Part shown: one piece after another, positions 10,234-22,956 of the stretch
How positions within the stretch are numbered: position 1 is the stretch's first letter
How the letters are laid out: each line of letters begins with the position of its first letter
Assembly: GCF_947179165.1 (NCBI RefSeq)
Contig: NC_077243.1
Location: forward strand, 46,082,501 to 46,146,500
Reading direction: 5' to 3'
Source of the DNA: Solanum dulcamara
Taxonomy: Eukaryota > Streptophyta > Magnoliopsida > Solanales > Solanaceae
DNA length: 64,000 bases
The notes under the pieces: model-generated
What the model was told of the DNA's origin: nothing
What the model saw: the letters and a program-made list of their open reading frames with translations, nothing else
Databases searched by the model: none
Made by a program: the position numbers and the translations under genes

Positions 10234-11673
10234 CTGCATGGCATTGTCTTGATCCATGTCTGTGATTCCTGAAGCCCCAAATGATGTAAGCCCTAATGAA
10301 ATCTAAAAGCCACTTCGAATAAGTACGTTCATAGTGTTTAGGTGACGATTCACTTGACTATTTCATCGAGTCTCAAACAATGACTTAGTTTTATATGGTT
10401 TCTCACTACTCTACTCGTGCACACTGTAACCCATCCTTCCTCAAGTCCCACGATGGGCCGGGAACGTTATCGTGCACAGTTTTACTACTTCTTTCACCGC
10501 GTCTTTGGACGGATGTGTATAGTTCCACACACGAGGAGACGATGTCCTACGTGAGGTGTGATATATGTTATATGTTATGACAATACGATTATTCATCGAG
10601 TCCCGAACCGGTTGTAATGTGATAGTATATGTGGCGAAATAAGGAAGGAACACCGAGTCCCTCCTTAGAGGGCCGGGTACGTATGAATATTATGATGGTA
10701 CGCTATAAACGTACACCACTCCATTCACCGAGTCCCTGACTAAAGGGTTAGATACTTTATGTAGGCATGCTTATGAGATTAGACTGATACATTGTGACCC
10801 CAAGCCCCGCAGTGAACCGCGTGTAATATGATGACATGCGTGATAAGATTATACCATGTACGAGGATATGATACCGTATATGATGATATGATACCTTATA
10901 CGATGATGTGATACCGTATACGATGATATGATGAAATGAAATGCATGATGATATGATGATATGTGAATATGAGAATATAATTATAACACCGATGATGTAT
11001 AGGATTACGGGCACAGTATATGATGATGTATAGGATTACGTGTCCTAAGGTGCAGGTGCAGTAATTTGGTAATTGTTATACTTGTCCCCTGCATCCCTAT
11101 TTAAGTTATGGTCTCAGTTACGATATGTTATGCTTTACATACTCAGTACATATATCGTACTGACCCTCCTTTCCTCAGAGGGGGAGGGGGGGCTGCGTTT
11201 CATGCCCGCAGGTACAGATGTTCATTCTGGAGATCCGCTAGCTTAGGGTTTCCACTCATCTATGTTGGACGTGCTCTGCTGTTCCGGAGCCTTACTATTG
11301 ATGCTGGCCATTGATGTATATGTTTATTTATTCAGGGGTACGGCGGGGGCCCTGTCCCGCCATATGTTACAGTTATTATGCTTAGAGATCTGTAGACATG
11401 TGTATGAGGATTATTTGTAAGTTTATTTCAGTTGTGCTCATATGACATATTACAAATGTTTTCATGGTATGGCAGCTTCATCGGCTCGCGTGCCCTATCC
11501 TATTATGATATAGGTGAATGAGGCTATAGGTTCCTGACAAAAAATTTTTTGACCCACTAGGGTTTGTATATAGTATCACATCATACACGGTTCAACTTAA
11601 GGGTAGTTGATAGATACGCATAAGGGGGTCCAAGTCAGACCCCAGTCGTGGCCTACAGGGTTGGGTTGTGATA

Positions 11674-12011
11674 GTAGTAGAGCTCACCAATTGCAGTATA
11701 ATCCCTGGCATAGACTGGGTGTGAGCCCTAGTAACTCTCGGGGTCTGACTAGTTTCCCCTGCTACGGACTTGCCCTTCTGGACAGTTGTTGCTTCTCTTA
11801 GAGACATCACTGTAAACATAATGATATGTTAATGAGAGATTATCCTAACAACGTACCTCTATCGCATGACGTAAGATAGAAAAGAGAGACAACATCCTAA
11901 ATATCATGTAGTCTCCTATTTATACATGTGGTGCACAACACATCGATAAACAAGACTCTACTAGACATAGTCTATAGACACTTCGAGGATGAACTGCTCT
12001 GATACCCCTTT
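11674..12011 (-). pseudogene. gag start and leader of element D, cut by element A
   Basis: On the minus strand the D primer site is followed by a leader and a gag start ATG at 11807. The frame opens MSLREATTVQKGKSVAGETS, like C's gag start but without C's stop at codon 10. It remains open until the junction with element A at 11673/11674, where the sequence matches C at about 28160 (both read AGTAGRGCTCRCC). The rest of D's gag-pol lies left of the window, displaced by A. Confidence 0.8.
11996..12007 (-). other. Primer-binding site, element D
   Basis: The complement of GCTCTGATACCC matches the Met-tRNA primer site with one mismatch, four bases from the LTR end. Confidence 0.8.
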
Positions 12012-12837
12012 TGTCATGACCCAACCCCGTAGGCCGCGTCTTGGGTCTTACTTGAACCCCATATATGTAACAGTCAAATGTAGCCAAATTAAACTATGTG
12101 TAATGTGATACTACACCCAAAAACTCCAATGGGTCAAAACTTTTTCATGTACATTTAGCCTCTTTCATTCATACCATATTATAAAAGGGCACATGAGCCG
12201 ACAAGGCTGCCATAACATAAAAACATTTACAACACATCGTATATGCACAATTGAGATAACTTACATTTAACCCACATACACATAACTACAGACCTCAAAA
12301 AATAGTAACAGTAACATATGGCAGGACAGGGCCTCCGTCGTACCCCTGAATAAATAAACATATACATCGTAGGTTCAGTACCCCCAAACTCAGTTCTGAT
12401 ATAATAGAGCTTATTCCAAACTTGTTGAGTGGAATCCTAAGCTGGCGGATCCCCAAAATGTGTGTCCATACCTGCGGGCATGAAATGCAGCCCTCTGGAG
12501 AACGGGGGGTCATTACGATATATATATTGAGTATGTAAAGCATAAAACATAATAAGGAGATTACAACTAAAATAGAGATGCAGGAGCAAGTATGACAATT
12601 AATGAATCACTGTACTTGCATCCTAAGAGATAAAGTCAGGTGTATCATGGTCCCATACAGTATCCAACCCTCTAATGGGGTGCGGTGCTTCAAATATGTC
12701 ACTACATTTTCATATATACATCTATAGACTGTATCCAGCCCTTTAGTGAGGGACTTGGTGAAGAAAGTGGCGTATATTTATATCGTACCATCATTATCTC
12801 ATCATATCATTATACCTTATCATTATATATCATACCG

Positions 12838-13062
12838 TACCCGGCCCATTATGGGTCTCGGTGTTATAATCATATCATCACATACTGTACCTGGCATATT
12901 AGGGGACTCGGTGTCATAAACGTATCATCATATACTATACCCGGCCCTTTAGGGGACTCGGTGTCATCGTCATATGATATATATCGTACTTGGCCCTCTA
13001 GGGACTCGGTGTCATCATCATGTCATTATATACCATACCCAGCCCATTAGGGGACTCGGTGT
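12838..13062 (-). repeat. GGCCC/GGGACTCGG subrepeat cluster in D LTR
   Basis: About five units follow the pattern CCCGGCCCattAGGGGACTCGGTGTCAT and are separated by AT-rich ATCATATCAT spacers. Each unit is an imperfect dyad. The same motif clusters in both LTRs of C and in plus orientation in A, E and G. Confidence 0.8.
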
Positions 13063-15204
13063 CATAGACAACCACACACAGGTGGATCATTATTTGAAAC
13101 TTAATAAGATAGTCATACAGAACTATCATTTGTGGATCACGATAATAATCATCTCAAGTGCCCTTTGAATGCCACTAGGGCTATATTAAGTGAAGTCTCA
13201 GGAGTTGTAGACATATTTTAAGGTAATGCCAACTGGCTTAAGAAAATCTGGGACATCTTTCATCACAGATTCCTTAGGAATAGGGGCTTTGAATCCCCCT
13301 AATCGACATATAGATGATTCAGGGAAGGTGGATCAACTACGATGAGAGTTTTCCCACCAACGAGTGAATAGGAGAAATATAGTGTATTCAGAGCTTAAGA
13401 ATGAAATTACCCTAGAGCTCGTATCATGTATCATCTATCTTTAAGATATGTCAAATGAAACAAAGGGTAGGCTTTACCTGTTTATCACTTCCCATCCCAA
13501 AGGAGTTTGAGAGACAATAACTCAACTACCGTAGGCATTCTGATATTCAGAAGTGGATAAAGATCAAGAGGTATGCTCTAGGCTTAAGACTAAGACATGC
13601 CAAGAGAAAGAAAGGATAGCTTTACATAAACTCATCACTTCCTAACGTATGAAAGGCTTGAGAGGTCCTAGTTCAATTACTGTAAGAGTGCTTTCATCAA
13701 GAAGTAAATGAGGACCGTGAATTACGCTTGGCATTTATAAGTAGATTTACCCTCAATCTCATATCATTCATTACTTAACTTGAACACATGCCAAAAGAAA
13801 AGAAAGGGTAGCGTCACATACCTCTTATGGGTTACTCGTAACCACGTTCGCATCGTCGTCCTCTAAACCTATTTAACATAAAAAATAATACTCATATTAA
13901 TAACCTTTAACTTTCAAGCTTCTAAATCCACAACCAAGCACCCATAGGCATCAATTCCTTATTAGCCTTTCTCGACTAGTCTCGACTAGTCTATTAGTTA
14001 GTTAAGAAGTTAATGGAATTCGGGCAGCATCTCCTCTATAACTCGCCCTATCCTAACTTCCAATTACATAATCAATTGGTACAGCCAACCAAAAACAACA
14101 ATCATCAGCCAATACACAATTATACCACTTCAACATTACACAAAACAAGTCCCGAACAGCTCGCTCAAAACTACAACTCCAAAATATGGTTTTCAATCTT
14201 TAGTTCATAAAATCTTAACCACACGAAATAGGGTATCATGTGGCTGAAACCAGCAGTACTTATACCCATATTTAGATATATTTCCAGCCCTGCAACAACA
14301 CAAAACAACCACTAATACAATACCACAATTACAACGACACTAGCCATACTTTAACCTATTAGAATCTCATCAAAACAGCCCCTACATGACCTGCAACATT
14401 ATTCAGCTGTAAAGTGCATATTTTCATGTTTTGAATCCATATTTATACATTCATAACATTTCCAAACCCTTACTAAAACGTGGGAAAAGAGAATCACACC
14501 GTACCTTAACAAACGGCTTCCCACACTTACTGAAAATTGGCTTTGGAAGTTCCTTAATGTGCTGAAACTTTAGCAGACTCTTTGTATCCTTTTGGTGCTG
14601 CTCCAAACCATAAATTTACATTACTAACACCTTCATTTCATCGTGGTATACCCTAGATAATTAATTCATGGAATGAAAATCGGAGCCTTACCTTGAAGGA
14701 GCCAATCTGTAGCTCTCTCTCTATGCCTTCAATGTTTTTCTCTTCTTTTTTCCAAGGATAAACACGTTGAAATGAAAATATATTTCTGTATAACATACAT
14801 ATATACACCTTCTTAGGAGGTGACAAATGGTAGACCCCTAGGGAAAACATGTGGTAGCCCCTTGGGTGCCACCTCATCCATGCGACCACTCATATGATGC
14901 CACATGGCAGTGGGGTCCACCCCAAGCAGGTGAGTCACCTACTTGGTCCAAGTAGGTGCATCACCTACTTGCTTCCAAGTAGGCTCTATGCCTCCTTCCA
15001 CCTCTTTCATGGGTTCGTAATCTCGTCTTACTTTAATAACCTATGTAATCCTTGCTTCATAAGCTCGACATGCCCTTAAATCGCTTAGTTATGTAAAACA
15101 TCCAAGTCGGTAGCTTATGCAAGTAAGTCGAGTTCTACGACTCATTACTTGGCCTCCAACTCTTTTTGGATTCTTATAACTCTATTTCCATCCTTCCCTA
15201 CTAT

Positions 15205-15209
15205 GGGAC
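15205..15209. other. Left target-site duplication of element C (GGGAC)
   Basis: GGGAC precedes C and GGGGC (31715-31719) follows it, a 4/5 match. Uninterrupted LTRs read CTATGGGGTATCAC here, which confirms the insertion point. Confidence 0.75.
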
Positions 15210-18200
15210 TGTGATGACCTAACCTCGTAGGCTGTGACTGGGGTCTGAGCTGGACCCTTTATATATACCTATCCGATGTAATCAAATCGAGCTATGCACA
15301 AACTGATACTACTTACAAAATCCCAATAAGTTAAAATATTTTTCTTGTGTACATGTGGCCCCTTCCATTCGAACCATATCATCAAAAGGCACACAAACTG
15401 ACAAGGCTGCTGTAATATAAAAACATTTACAACATGTCGTATAGGCACAATTGAAATGAACTCACAAACAACCCACATACATATGTCTACAGACCTCTAA
15501 GAATAGTAACAGCAACATATGGTGGGACAGGGTCCCTATCGTACCCCTGAATATACAAACTTATACATAGAATGTCTAATACCCAAATGCTTGACTCCAA
15601 TTCAATAGAGCTTCTCCCAAATTTGCCAAGTGAAACCCTAAGCTGGTGGATCCCCAAAGCGTGCATCTGCACCTATGGGCATTAAACACAGCCCCCTCCC
15701 CCCCGAAAAAAGGGGGGTCAGTACGATATATGTACTAACTATATAAAACATAACAACACATAACTGGGATAACAACTGAAATAGGGATGCAGGAAATAAG
15801 TATGACGGTTAAGAGTTCACTATACCTACATCCTATGAAAAGAGGGCCTTTATATCACCCTCACATATCACTCCCGGCCCTCCGTAAAACTTGGTGTTAC
15901 TAGACCAACGTATACGGCATCATACCATCGTATACGCTATCATTTTATACCTTACCAGTACATTACTATGTTTTCATGTGTATGCTTGTCTATTATATCC
16001 GGTCCTTTAGTGAGGGACTCGGTGAAGGGAGTAGGCACATCCATATCGTATCGTTACCCTCTCATACCATCATATCTTATCATACCATACTCGGCCCATT
16101 ATGGGTATCGGTGTTATAATTATATCATCATATACCATACCCGGTCCACTAGGGGAATTAGTGTCATAATCATTATATACCATATCCGGCCTTTTAACTG
16201 ACTTGGTGTCATTATCATATACCGTACCCAGCCCTTTATGGGACTCGATGTCATTATCATCTACCATACTCGGCCCTTTATGGGACTCGGTGTCATTATC
16301 AACCACGCACAGGTGGATCATTATCTAAAACTTAATAAGGTAGTCTACAAACTATCATTCGTGGATCAGGATAATAATCATCTTAGGTGCCCTTTGAGTG
16401 CCCCTAGGGCTACATTAAGTGAAGTCTCAGGAGTTTTAGACACATTTTAGGGTAATGCCAACCGGCTTAAGGAAATCAGGGACATCTGTCATCACAGAGT
16501 CCCTAGGAATGGGAGCTTATATCCCCACTACTAATTGACATATAGACGGTTCAGGGAGGGTAGCTCAACTACGATGAGAGTTTTCGCGCCAACGAGGGAA
16601 TATGAGATATATAGCATATTCAGAACTTGGGAATAGGAGCTTTAGTATCAAAAAGTGAATAAGAGTTATAGTTATTGTTTCTTGTATGTCCAATTACTAT
16701 CTCACGTATAGTAGGTTCGAGGGTGATAGCTCAACTACCTTAAGAGCCTTAGCATTTAGGAGTGAACTCGAGTCATGATTTATACTCGAAACTTACAACT
16801 GGAACTACCTCTACACTTATATCATATCTCATTTCATTTAAAGTTAATACATCCCAAAAGAAAGAAGCAATAGACTCTACATATATTACCTTTTATCATA
16901 TAGAAGCCTAAAAGGGCAATAACTCAATTATTTTAGGAGTTATACCATCACAAAGTAGATGAGAACTACGAACTATACTCAAACCTTTACGAATGGAAAT
17001 ATCCCCATGTTTCATATATAAACCATTTATAACTTATATCTAAGACATGCCAAAAGAAAGAAGAATAGCCTTACATACCTCTTACGGACTTCCCTTAATC
17101 ACGTCCACGTCATCGTCCTCCAAACCTATTTAACGTGGAATCAATGCAATTATAAACAACCTTATACTTTTCAGCACCTTAGATTACCTATGAGTATTCA
17201 TAGAACTCATTTCCTTCCTTGCCTTCTCGACTAGTTCCTTAACTAGTTAAAGAGTTAGCGAAAATCGGGCAGGTTCTCCCCTATAATGTGCCCTATCCGA
17301 ATTTCCAATTATACTCCTAATAGCTACATCCAACCAACAACAATAACCTGCCACATATATATATATACAATTCACATCAATCTTATACCACAGAAACTCC
17401 AAACGACTCGCACAAACTACGATACCAGAATAAGGTTTCTAGTTTTCGTTTTGCAAAACCTTTAACCATACGTAGTGGGGGGTCATGTGGATGCAACCAG
17501 AAACTCCCCCACCTCTTTTAGGACAAATTTAGGCCCTTAATTACACACCACACAACCATCATAAGCCTCCACACACACAACGCCTCATTTTGACTACAAT
17601 GTCGACGACTTCAATTTCGATCGTTTCTATCGTTGAGCATTTTCACGACCTTTTTTATACTTCCATCAGTATAAAAGGTATATAATGCACTAAATAAAAA
17701 CCCCATAAAGTCCAAATTTAAATGATAAGCCTTACCTTACCCGAAATTGGCCAAAGCTAGCCAAAATTGTGCCTCAGAACTTCTTTAGTTGCGCTGAAAC
17801 TGCGTGGACTGTTTGCTATTTATTTTGGCTGAAACAAGCCATGATTTTATACTTATAATACCTCCATATCATCTTGGTACATTCTGGATAATTAATTTAA
17901 AGAATGAAATCGGGACTTACCTATTGTTTTCCTCCTAGCCGCCACACTTTTCTCTCCAAGTTTAGGGTTTGTTCTTGACTTTTTTTTGCTGAATTTTAAT
18001 GAATCAAAGCTGAAGTTTAATGGATAATAGACATATATAGGTGGTCTTAGGGGGTGAAATGTGTCATCCCCTAAGGGGGACACGTGTCAGCCCCTATTAG
18101 GCCACCGTATCCATGCATTGAAAGAGGGCCTGCCAAGTGTCTTTTTTTTCTCATCCTCATGGGCTCGTATTCTCATCTTATTTTAAGAGCCTAGGTAATC

Positions 18201-18473
18201 CATTCTATGCAAGATTTGTATGAACTCAAATAGCTTAGGTATGTAAGACTTCTAAGTTAGTAGCTTACGTAGGTAAATTGAGTCCTACGACTCATTACTT
18301 GGCCTCCAATTTCTTTCGGATCCTTATGACTCTATTTCCAACCTTCTCTACTATGGGGTATCACATTTTCCCCTCCTTAGAGTCATTTGTTAGTGTCGTA
18401 GCTTATCCATCTCTCATGATAATATCTAAGGAACTTAAGAGACATTCCAAGTTTAAAAGTGTGGGGTGTAACA
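15210..18473 (-). repeat. Element C 3' LTR (3264 bp)
   Basis: It is bounded by TGTGATGACC (15210) and GGTGTAACA (18473) on the plus strand and is collinear with 28495-31714. The dyad subrepeat cluster is at 16088-16291. The segment 16880-17280 is ordinary LTR sequence with no gene. Confidence 0.9.
16088..16291 (-). repeat. Dyad subrepeat cluster in C 3' LTR
   Basis: About five GGCCC...GGGACTCGGTGTCATTATCAT units; the counterpart cluster in the 5' LTR is at 29366-29533. Confidence 0.8.
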
Positions 18474-18510
18474 TACTTCCCCCCTTTAGAACATTTATCC
18501 CCGGATGTTA
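18474..18510 (-). other. Polypurine tract and decayed stem-loop, element C
   Basis: The minus strand reads CTAAAGGGGGGAAGTA directly before the LTR TGTTACACC. A degraded form of the AACATTCG/CGAATGTT stem lies just upstream. Confidence 0.75.
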
Positions 18511-18639
18511 CATAAAACTTCCCTTAAGAGTTCATACATATTGTAGGGAGATTCCTTTCTATTGCGATAACATACATTTTCATCCAAGTAATTTATATAT
18601 GAGTTCCAGGAGTTGGGGTTACCTGTAGACATCGGGAAC

Positions 18640-19130
18640 AGTATGGATACCTGTGTTTCATATCCTCTTCAGGTTCCTAGGTTATTTCTTCACGATTCTT
18701 ATTCTGCCATAGCACCTTGACAGAAGCTACATCCTTAGTTCGCAACATTTTAATCTGCCGATCCAAGATGGCGATAGGTTGTCCTTCGTGGGATCATTCC
18801 TTTACTATGTAGACCTCCTCCGTGGGGAATATTCTTGAAGGGTTGCCTATTTATTTATGGAGCATGGACATGTGAACGACTGGATATATCGCTTCCAAAT
18901 TAGATGGTAGGTCCGCTTCATAGGTAATCTTGCCTACCTTACAAATAATTTAATAAGGGCCAATGTATTTTGGGATAATTTTCCCTGTCTTGCCGCATAT
19001 CATTATTCCTTTCATTGGTAAGGTTTTCATGAACTCCCTATCTCTAACTTCAACCTCTATATGTCAATGTCGACTGTCCACCTATGATTTCTGTCAATCC
19101 TGGGCTATTAATAATTTCTCCCGTAATAGG
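18640..19130 (-). pseudogene. Integrase C-terminal remnant, element C
   Basis: Minus-strand sequence reads in pieces as the C-terminal part of chromovirus-type integrase. It has a VD..R motif, then KTGKIIPKYIGPY, PVVHMSML, and LRTKDVASVKVLWQNKNREE, in the family order. Stops and frameshifts lie between the pieces, and the start of the catalytic core is not visible. A and the array carry the same segment in better preserved form. Confidence 0.7.
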
Positions 19131-20171
19131 TTATCCAACTTCTAATGCTCGATCTGGTTTAAGCTATTTCCCGATTTCTCTCACGCCAATTTGTAATACT
19201 CTAGGTATATTCCACTGTGCCTTTACTCAGATTTTTTCTAGTTCTCTTACCCCGCATCATATTGCAATGCTCACACGAGCATGTGTAGGTGTTTAGTCAG
19301 TTCTGAAGATGCCTTAGTGTCTTTATACTCATTTTCATACAAACCCTACATTGCCTCTTACCCCCTTTGATTGATGTCAGGACTCACTATGGCTTTTTCC
19401 CTCAATACTAACCATATCTCAATAGTTCTGCCTCAAACCATCTTACACTTTTCTTTAATAGAGTTTAAATATGGCAATCACATTGCTATTACCAACTCTT
19501 TTTCATCGAGTAGTCACTTGATCTTATTCTTAAGTTTTCTCATTTCCCAATATAGGAGAGATTTCTTATCCTTATTCTTTTGCTACTTGTATACCACAAT
19601 GTCAGTAGCTAGTAACTCTGTTACCAACATCTTACCCTTTAATCAAGTGTAGCCTAGCTATCCCTTACAATATACTTAAGTTCTCATTGTAATTCTCTTG
19701 TCGTATTCATTTCCTTTGTATGTACCTATTCTTTGATGTCATACTATTCAAGGTCCTTACTAGTAATTCCCCACACTGTCTTAGGTATCATGGCTTCTAT
19801 CCGTTCATTGCTGGCTTTTAGATCTTATTAACCCGTGCCAACATGGGATCTCACTCGAAGCCACTTCCCCCTTTTAGGGTGTACCCATGGCACTATCCAT
19901 TTGTGCTCCAAATTTTCAAATACGTATGATTCTTTCCCAATACATTTGGTACACTGCACCAGGTCTATGCCTTCCTTTATATCATCCATACCCCTGGTTG
20001 TCCATGTATGAAAACTTAACATAATCGTGAGGTATTGATCTAGTTTAATTGTTAGTACTAAACCTTCAGTTCATATCTATCTCTCTCCCTCTTTGCCCGA
20101 TATTCGTACTTAATTAATCATGTCTATCCCGAATGCCTCTTTTCGTAGTCTTTTAATTTCGCCAGCCTATG
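19131..20171 (-). other. Non-coding internal spacer of element C (distal half)
   Basis: This stretch is collinear with about 5600-6960 of element A and has no recognisable reverse transcriptase. A 64-codon open frame (19828-20022) includes a CTKC motif and a stretch matching A near 6300, but no known domain. The 5S-like block of A is not evident at the collinear site (about 19700-19800). Confidence 0.6.
20167..20171. other. Left target-site duplication of element B (CTATG)
   Basis: CTATG here and at 26667-26671 flanks element B exactly: a perfect 5-bp duplication. Confidence 0.95.
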
Positions 20172-22940
20172 TGTTACACCCCACACTTTTAAACTCGGAA
20201 TGTCTCATAAGTTCCTTATATATTATCATGTGAGACGGATACGCTACGACACTATCAAACGACTCTAAGGAAGGGAGAATGTGATACCCCATAGTAGAAA
20301 AGGTTGGAAATGGAGTCATAAGAATCCGAAAGGAATTGGAGGCTAAGTAATGAGTCGTTGGACTCGATTTACCTACGTAAGCTACTAACTTGGAAGTCCA
20401 ATATACTTAAGCTATTGGAGTACGTACCAAGCTTGCGTAGCATGGATTACATAGGCTCTTAAAATAAGACAAGATTACGAACCCGCGAGGAAGGGGGAAA
20501 AGATGACACGTGGCAGACAATGGAGGAGTGACATGTGGCAGCACATTAAGAAAGCAGGTGACCCACCTACTTGGGGGATGTGGTCCCCACTGCCATGTGG
20601 CAGCCTCTCCTTGCTTGCATAGATACAGTGGCCCAATAGGGGATGGACACGTGTCCCCCTTAGGGGCTGACACGTGTCACCTACTAGGACCACCAATATA
20701 CATATATATCATGACTTATCTTCAGTTTATACTCACAAAACTGCAGCAGCAAAAAAAAGAAAGCAAACCCTAAAGTTGAGAGAAAATAGTGACGGCTTGG
20801 AGGAAAAAATAATGTAAGTTCCAATTTTGTTCTGTAAAGTAATTATCTAGCGTATACCACGATGATATGGAGGTATTATTAGTATAAAATCATGGCTTGG
20901 TGCAGCAAAAATCGGACAGCAAGCAGCCACGGCATTCAACTCGCGCTAGAAAAAGTTCTGAGGCACAATTTTGGCTAGTTTTGGCCAATTTCGGGTAAGC
21001 TAAGGCTTATCCTTTAAATTTGGAATTTATGGTGTTATTATAGGGTGTATTAAACACCTCTTAGGCTGCTGTAAGTTTAAAAAAATTGTGGAAATACTCG
21101 ACGGTAGAAAGAATCGAAATTGAAGTCGTCGTAATTAAATTGTAGTCAAAATGAGGCGTTGTGTGTGTGGAAGCTGCTGCTGGTTGTGTGGTGCGTGTTT
21201 CAGGGTATAAATATGTTCTAAATGATGTAGGGTAGCTTCTGGTTTCATCCACACAATCCATTTTTTTGTACGGGTAAAGGTTTTTCAAAATGGAACCTAG
21301 AAACCCCATTTTGATATCATAATTTCGAGCGAGTCGTTTGGAGGTTATGCTGTATATTGTTGGTGTGAATTTCTTAAACGCATGTTGTAGATTATTGTTG
21401 TTGGTTGTCTGTAGTATTTAGGTATCTAATTGGAAATTTGGATAGGGCGCATTATAGGGGAGATGCTGCCTAATTTTCATTAACGCCTTAATCAATTAAA
21501 GAACTAGCCAAGGAGACGAACACGGAAATAGATTTTGTGAATACTAAGGTACAACCTAAGATGCTAGAAAGTTAAGAGTGGTTGATATTCGTATTACTTT
21601 CATGTTGAATAGGTTCAAATGACGATGAGGCAAACGGGATAAGGAGTAACTCACAAGAGGTATGTGAAGACTATCCCTTCTCTTCTTTTGGCATGTCGTA
21701 GAGGTAAGTAAATAGTGATATAATCTCTAAAGTGATTCCATCCCTGAATATCTTTTATTCAGTTCTGAATGTTGAGCTTTTATGATAGTTAAGCTACTTG
21801 CCTTGAATCGTTTATATACTGAGGACTTAATGAATATACGGACTCCTAGTCATAGGACTATACGAAGGCAAATACTTTGGAGTTCTTAAGTGAATAGTAA
21901 TACTTTAGTATATGTCTAGGGACCTCGAGATGCTAATTAATGTAGCCCCTAATGGAATTTAGAGGGAAGCTAGAATGACTATACTATTACTTGAATCCTC
22001 AAACGATAACTTAGTCCTCTTACATAGTTGAGTCTCTGATGTCAATTTAAATTGCATAGAGTTACTCACGACTCTACTCTGTATACTATAATCCTTCTTT
22101 CACCGAGTTTCGGGCCTGGTACGTTATCATGCACAACTCATTGCATTGTCCACCAAGCCCCTCAATAGAGGGCCGAGTACGTATGTATATATATGATGAT
22201 GTGTTGTAATAAGGTGGTGATGGCGCAGGGCCTATGATGGTCCTACAGATGTGATTCCCCGGATCCCTAAAAGGGCCAACTATATTGTATAAATTGAGCA
22301 TGCATGCTTTCATGATTCACAGAGTACAGGTACAGGTTTCTAATTATGATATTTTAGCCCCTACTTCTCTACTTCAGTTATGCTTCTAGTGGGATTATGT
22401 TATGTTTTACATACTCAGTACTATGTCGTACTGACCCCCCTTTCTTCGAGGGGCTCCATTTCATGCCCGCAATTATAGGTACAGGTTTTGGGAGTCCGTC
22501 AACTTAGGATTCCATTCAGCTCAGTTGGTAGAGGATCCATTATATCGAAGCCTAGTTATGTATACGGACCATTGATGTGTAAAATTGTTGTGTCTATTCA
22601 GGGGTACACCAGGGGCCCTCTCCCGCCATATGTTGTTGTTAATATTTTTAGAGGTCTGCAGACATGTATATGTGGGTTGTGTATGTCAGTTTGATTCAGC
22701 TGGGTCTACATGATATATGATATATGTTATTATGTTATGGCAGCCTTGTCGGCTTGTGTGCCCTGTCATGTTGTGATACAAATAAAAAGGGCTTCAGGTT
22801 TATGAAAATGTTATCGCCCAGTGGGGCTCTATTACATGATATTGTTTTATTTACAGTTTAATTTGACCACAGTTGATAGCTAGATATACGGGGGGTCTAA
22901 GTCAGACCCCAGTCACGGCCTACGGGATTGAGTCGTGACA
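20172..22940 (+). repeat. Element B 5' LTR (2769 bp)
   Basis: It starts TGTTACACCCCACAC and ends GAGTCGTGACA, and is collinear with 23894-26666. G-boxes lie at 20507, 20648 and 20671 and a TATATA at 20703. It is shorter than the A, C and D LTRs and has fewer dyad subrepeats. Confidence 0.93.
20507..20708 (+). promoter_or_regulatory. Element B U3 promoter: three G-boxes and TATA
   Basis: CACGTG cores lie at 20507-20512, 20648-20653 and 20671-20676, the last inside the 12-bp palindrome TGACACGTGTCA. TATATA follows at 20703-20708. The layout matches A and J. Function is inferred. Confidence 0.5.
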
Positions 22941-22944
22941 GAAG

Positions 22945-22956
22945 TGGTATCAGAGC
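22945..22956 (+). other. Primer-binding site, element B (perfect)
   Basis: TGGTATCAGAGC, a perfect match to the plant initiator tRNA-Met primer site, four bases after the LTR. Confidence 0.93.

Larger units (their letters stand above)
1..11673 (+). mobile_element. Element A: Ty3/gypsy (Tekay/Del-like) LTR retrotransposon, degenerate, 5' end cut by window
   Basis: Two direct LTRs (1-3524 and 7986-11673) flank a 4.46-kb internal region. It holds a Met-tRNA primer site, gag pieces, a protease start, integrase pieces and a purine tract, in the plus-strand order expected of a retroelement. Window base 1 aligns with 8149 of the 3' LTR, so 163 bp of the 5' LTR lie upstream. Stops and frameshifts break every domain and no reverse transcriptase can be recognised. 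The LTRs differ by a few bases per 100 and by small indels, so this is not a recent insertion. On its right it abuts minus-strand gag of element D, which it interrupts. Confidence 0.93.
7986..11673 (+). repeat. Element A 3' LTR (3688 bp)
   Basis: It starts TGTTATACCC after the purine tract and ends TGATA (TGACA in the consensus). It is collinear with the 5' LTR. The 35-bp segment AGGTAATTCC...CCTGAG of the 5' copy (about 1830-1864) is missing here. The next bases, GTAGT, are the expected site duplication, whose left partner lies outside the window. Confidence 0.93.
12012..15209 (-). repeat. Element D 5' LTR, main part
   Basis: It begins on the plus strand TGTCATGACCCAACCCCGTA, the reverse complement of an LTR end, and runs as a minus-strand LTR to 15209, where element C is inserted. 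It includes a tandem set of GGCCC...GGGACTCGG units (12838-13062), the conserved core (about 14022-14048, partly decayed), G-box remnants and U3. The missing ~115 bp are at 31720-31835. Confidence 0.88.

Noticed and set aside
18278..18628. 116-codon plus-strand frame
   Set aside because: It crosses the LTR start, purine tract and untranslated end of element C on the antisense strand; chance frame.
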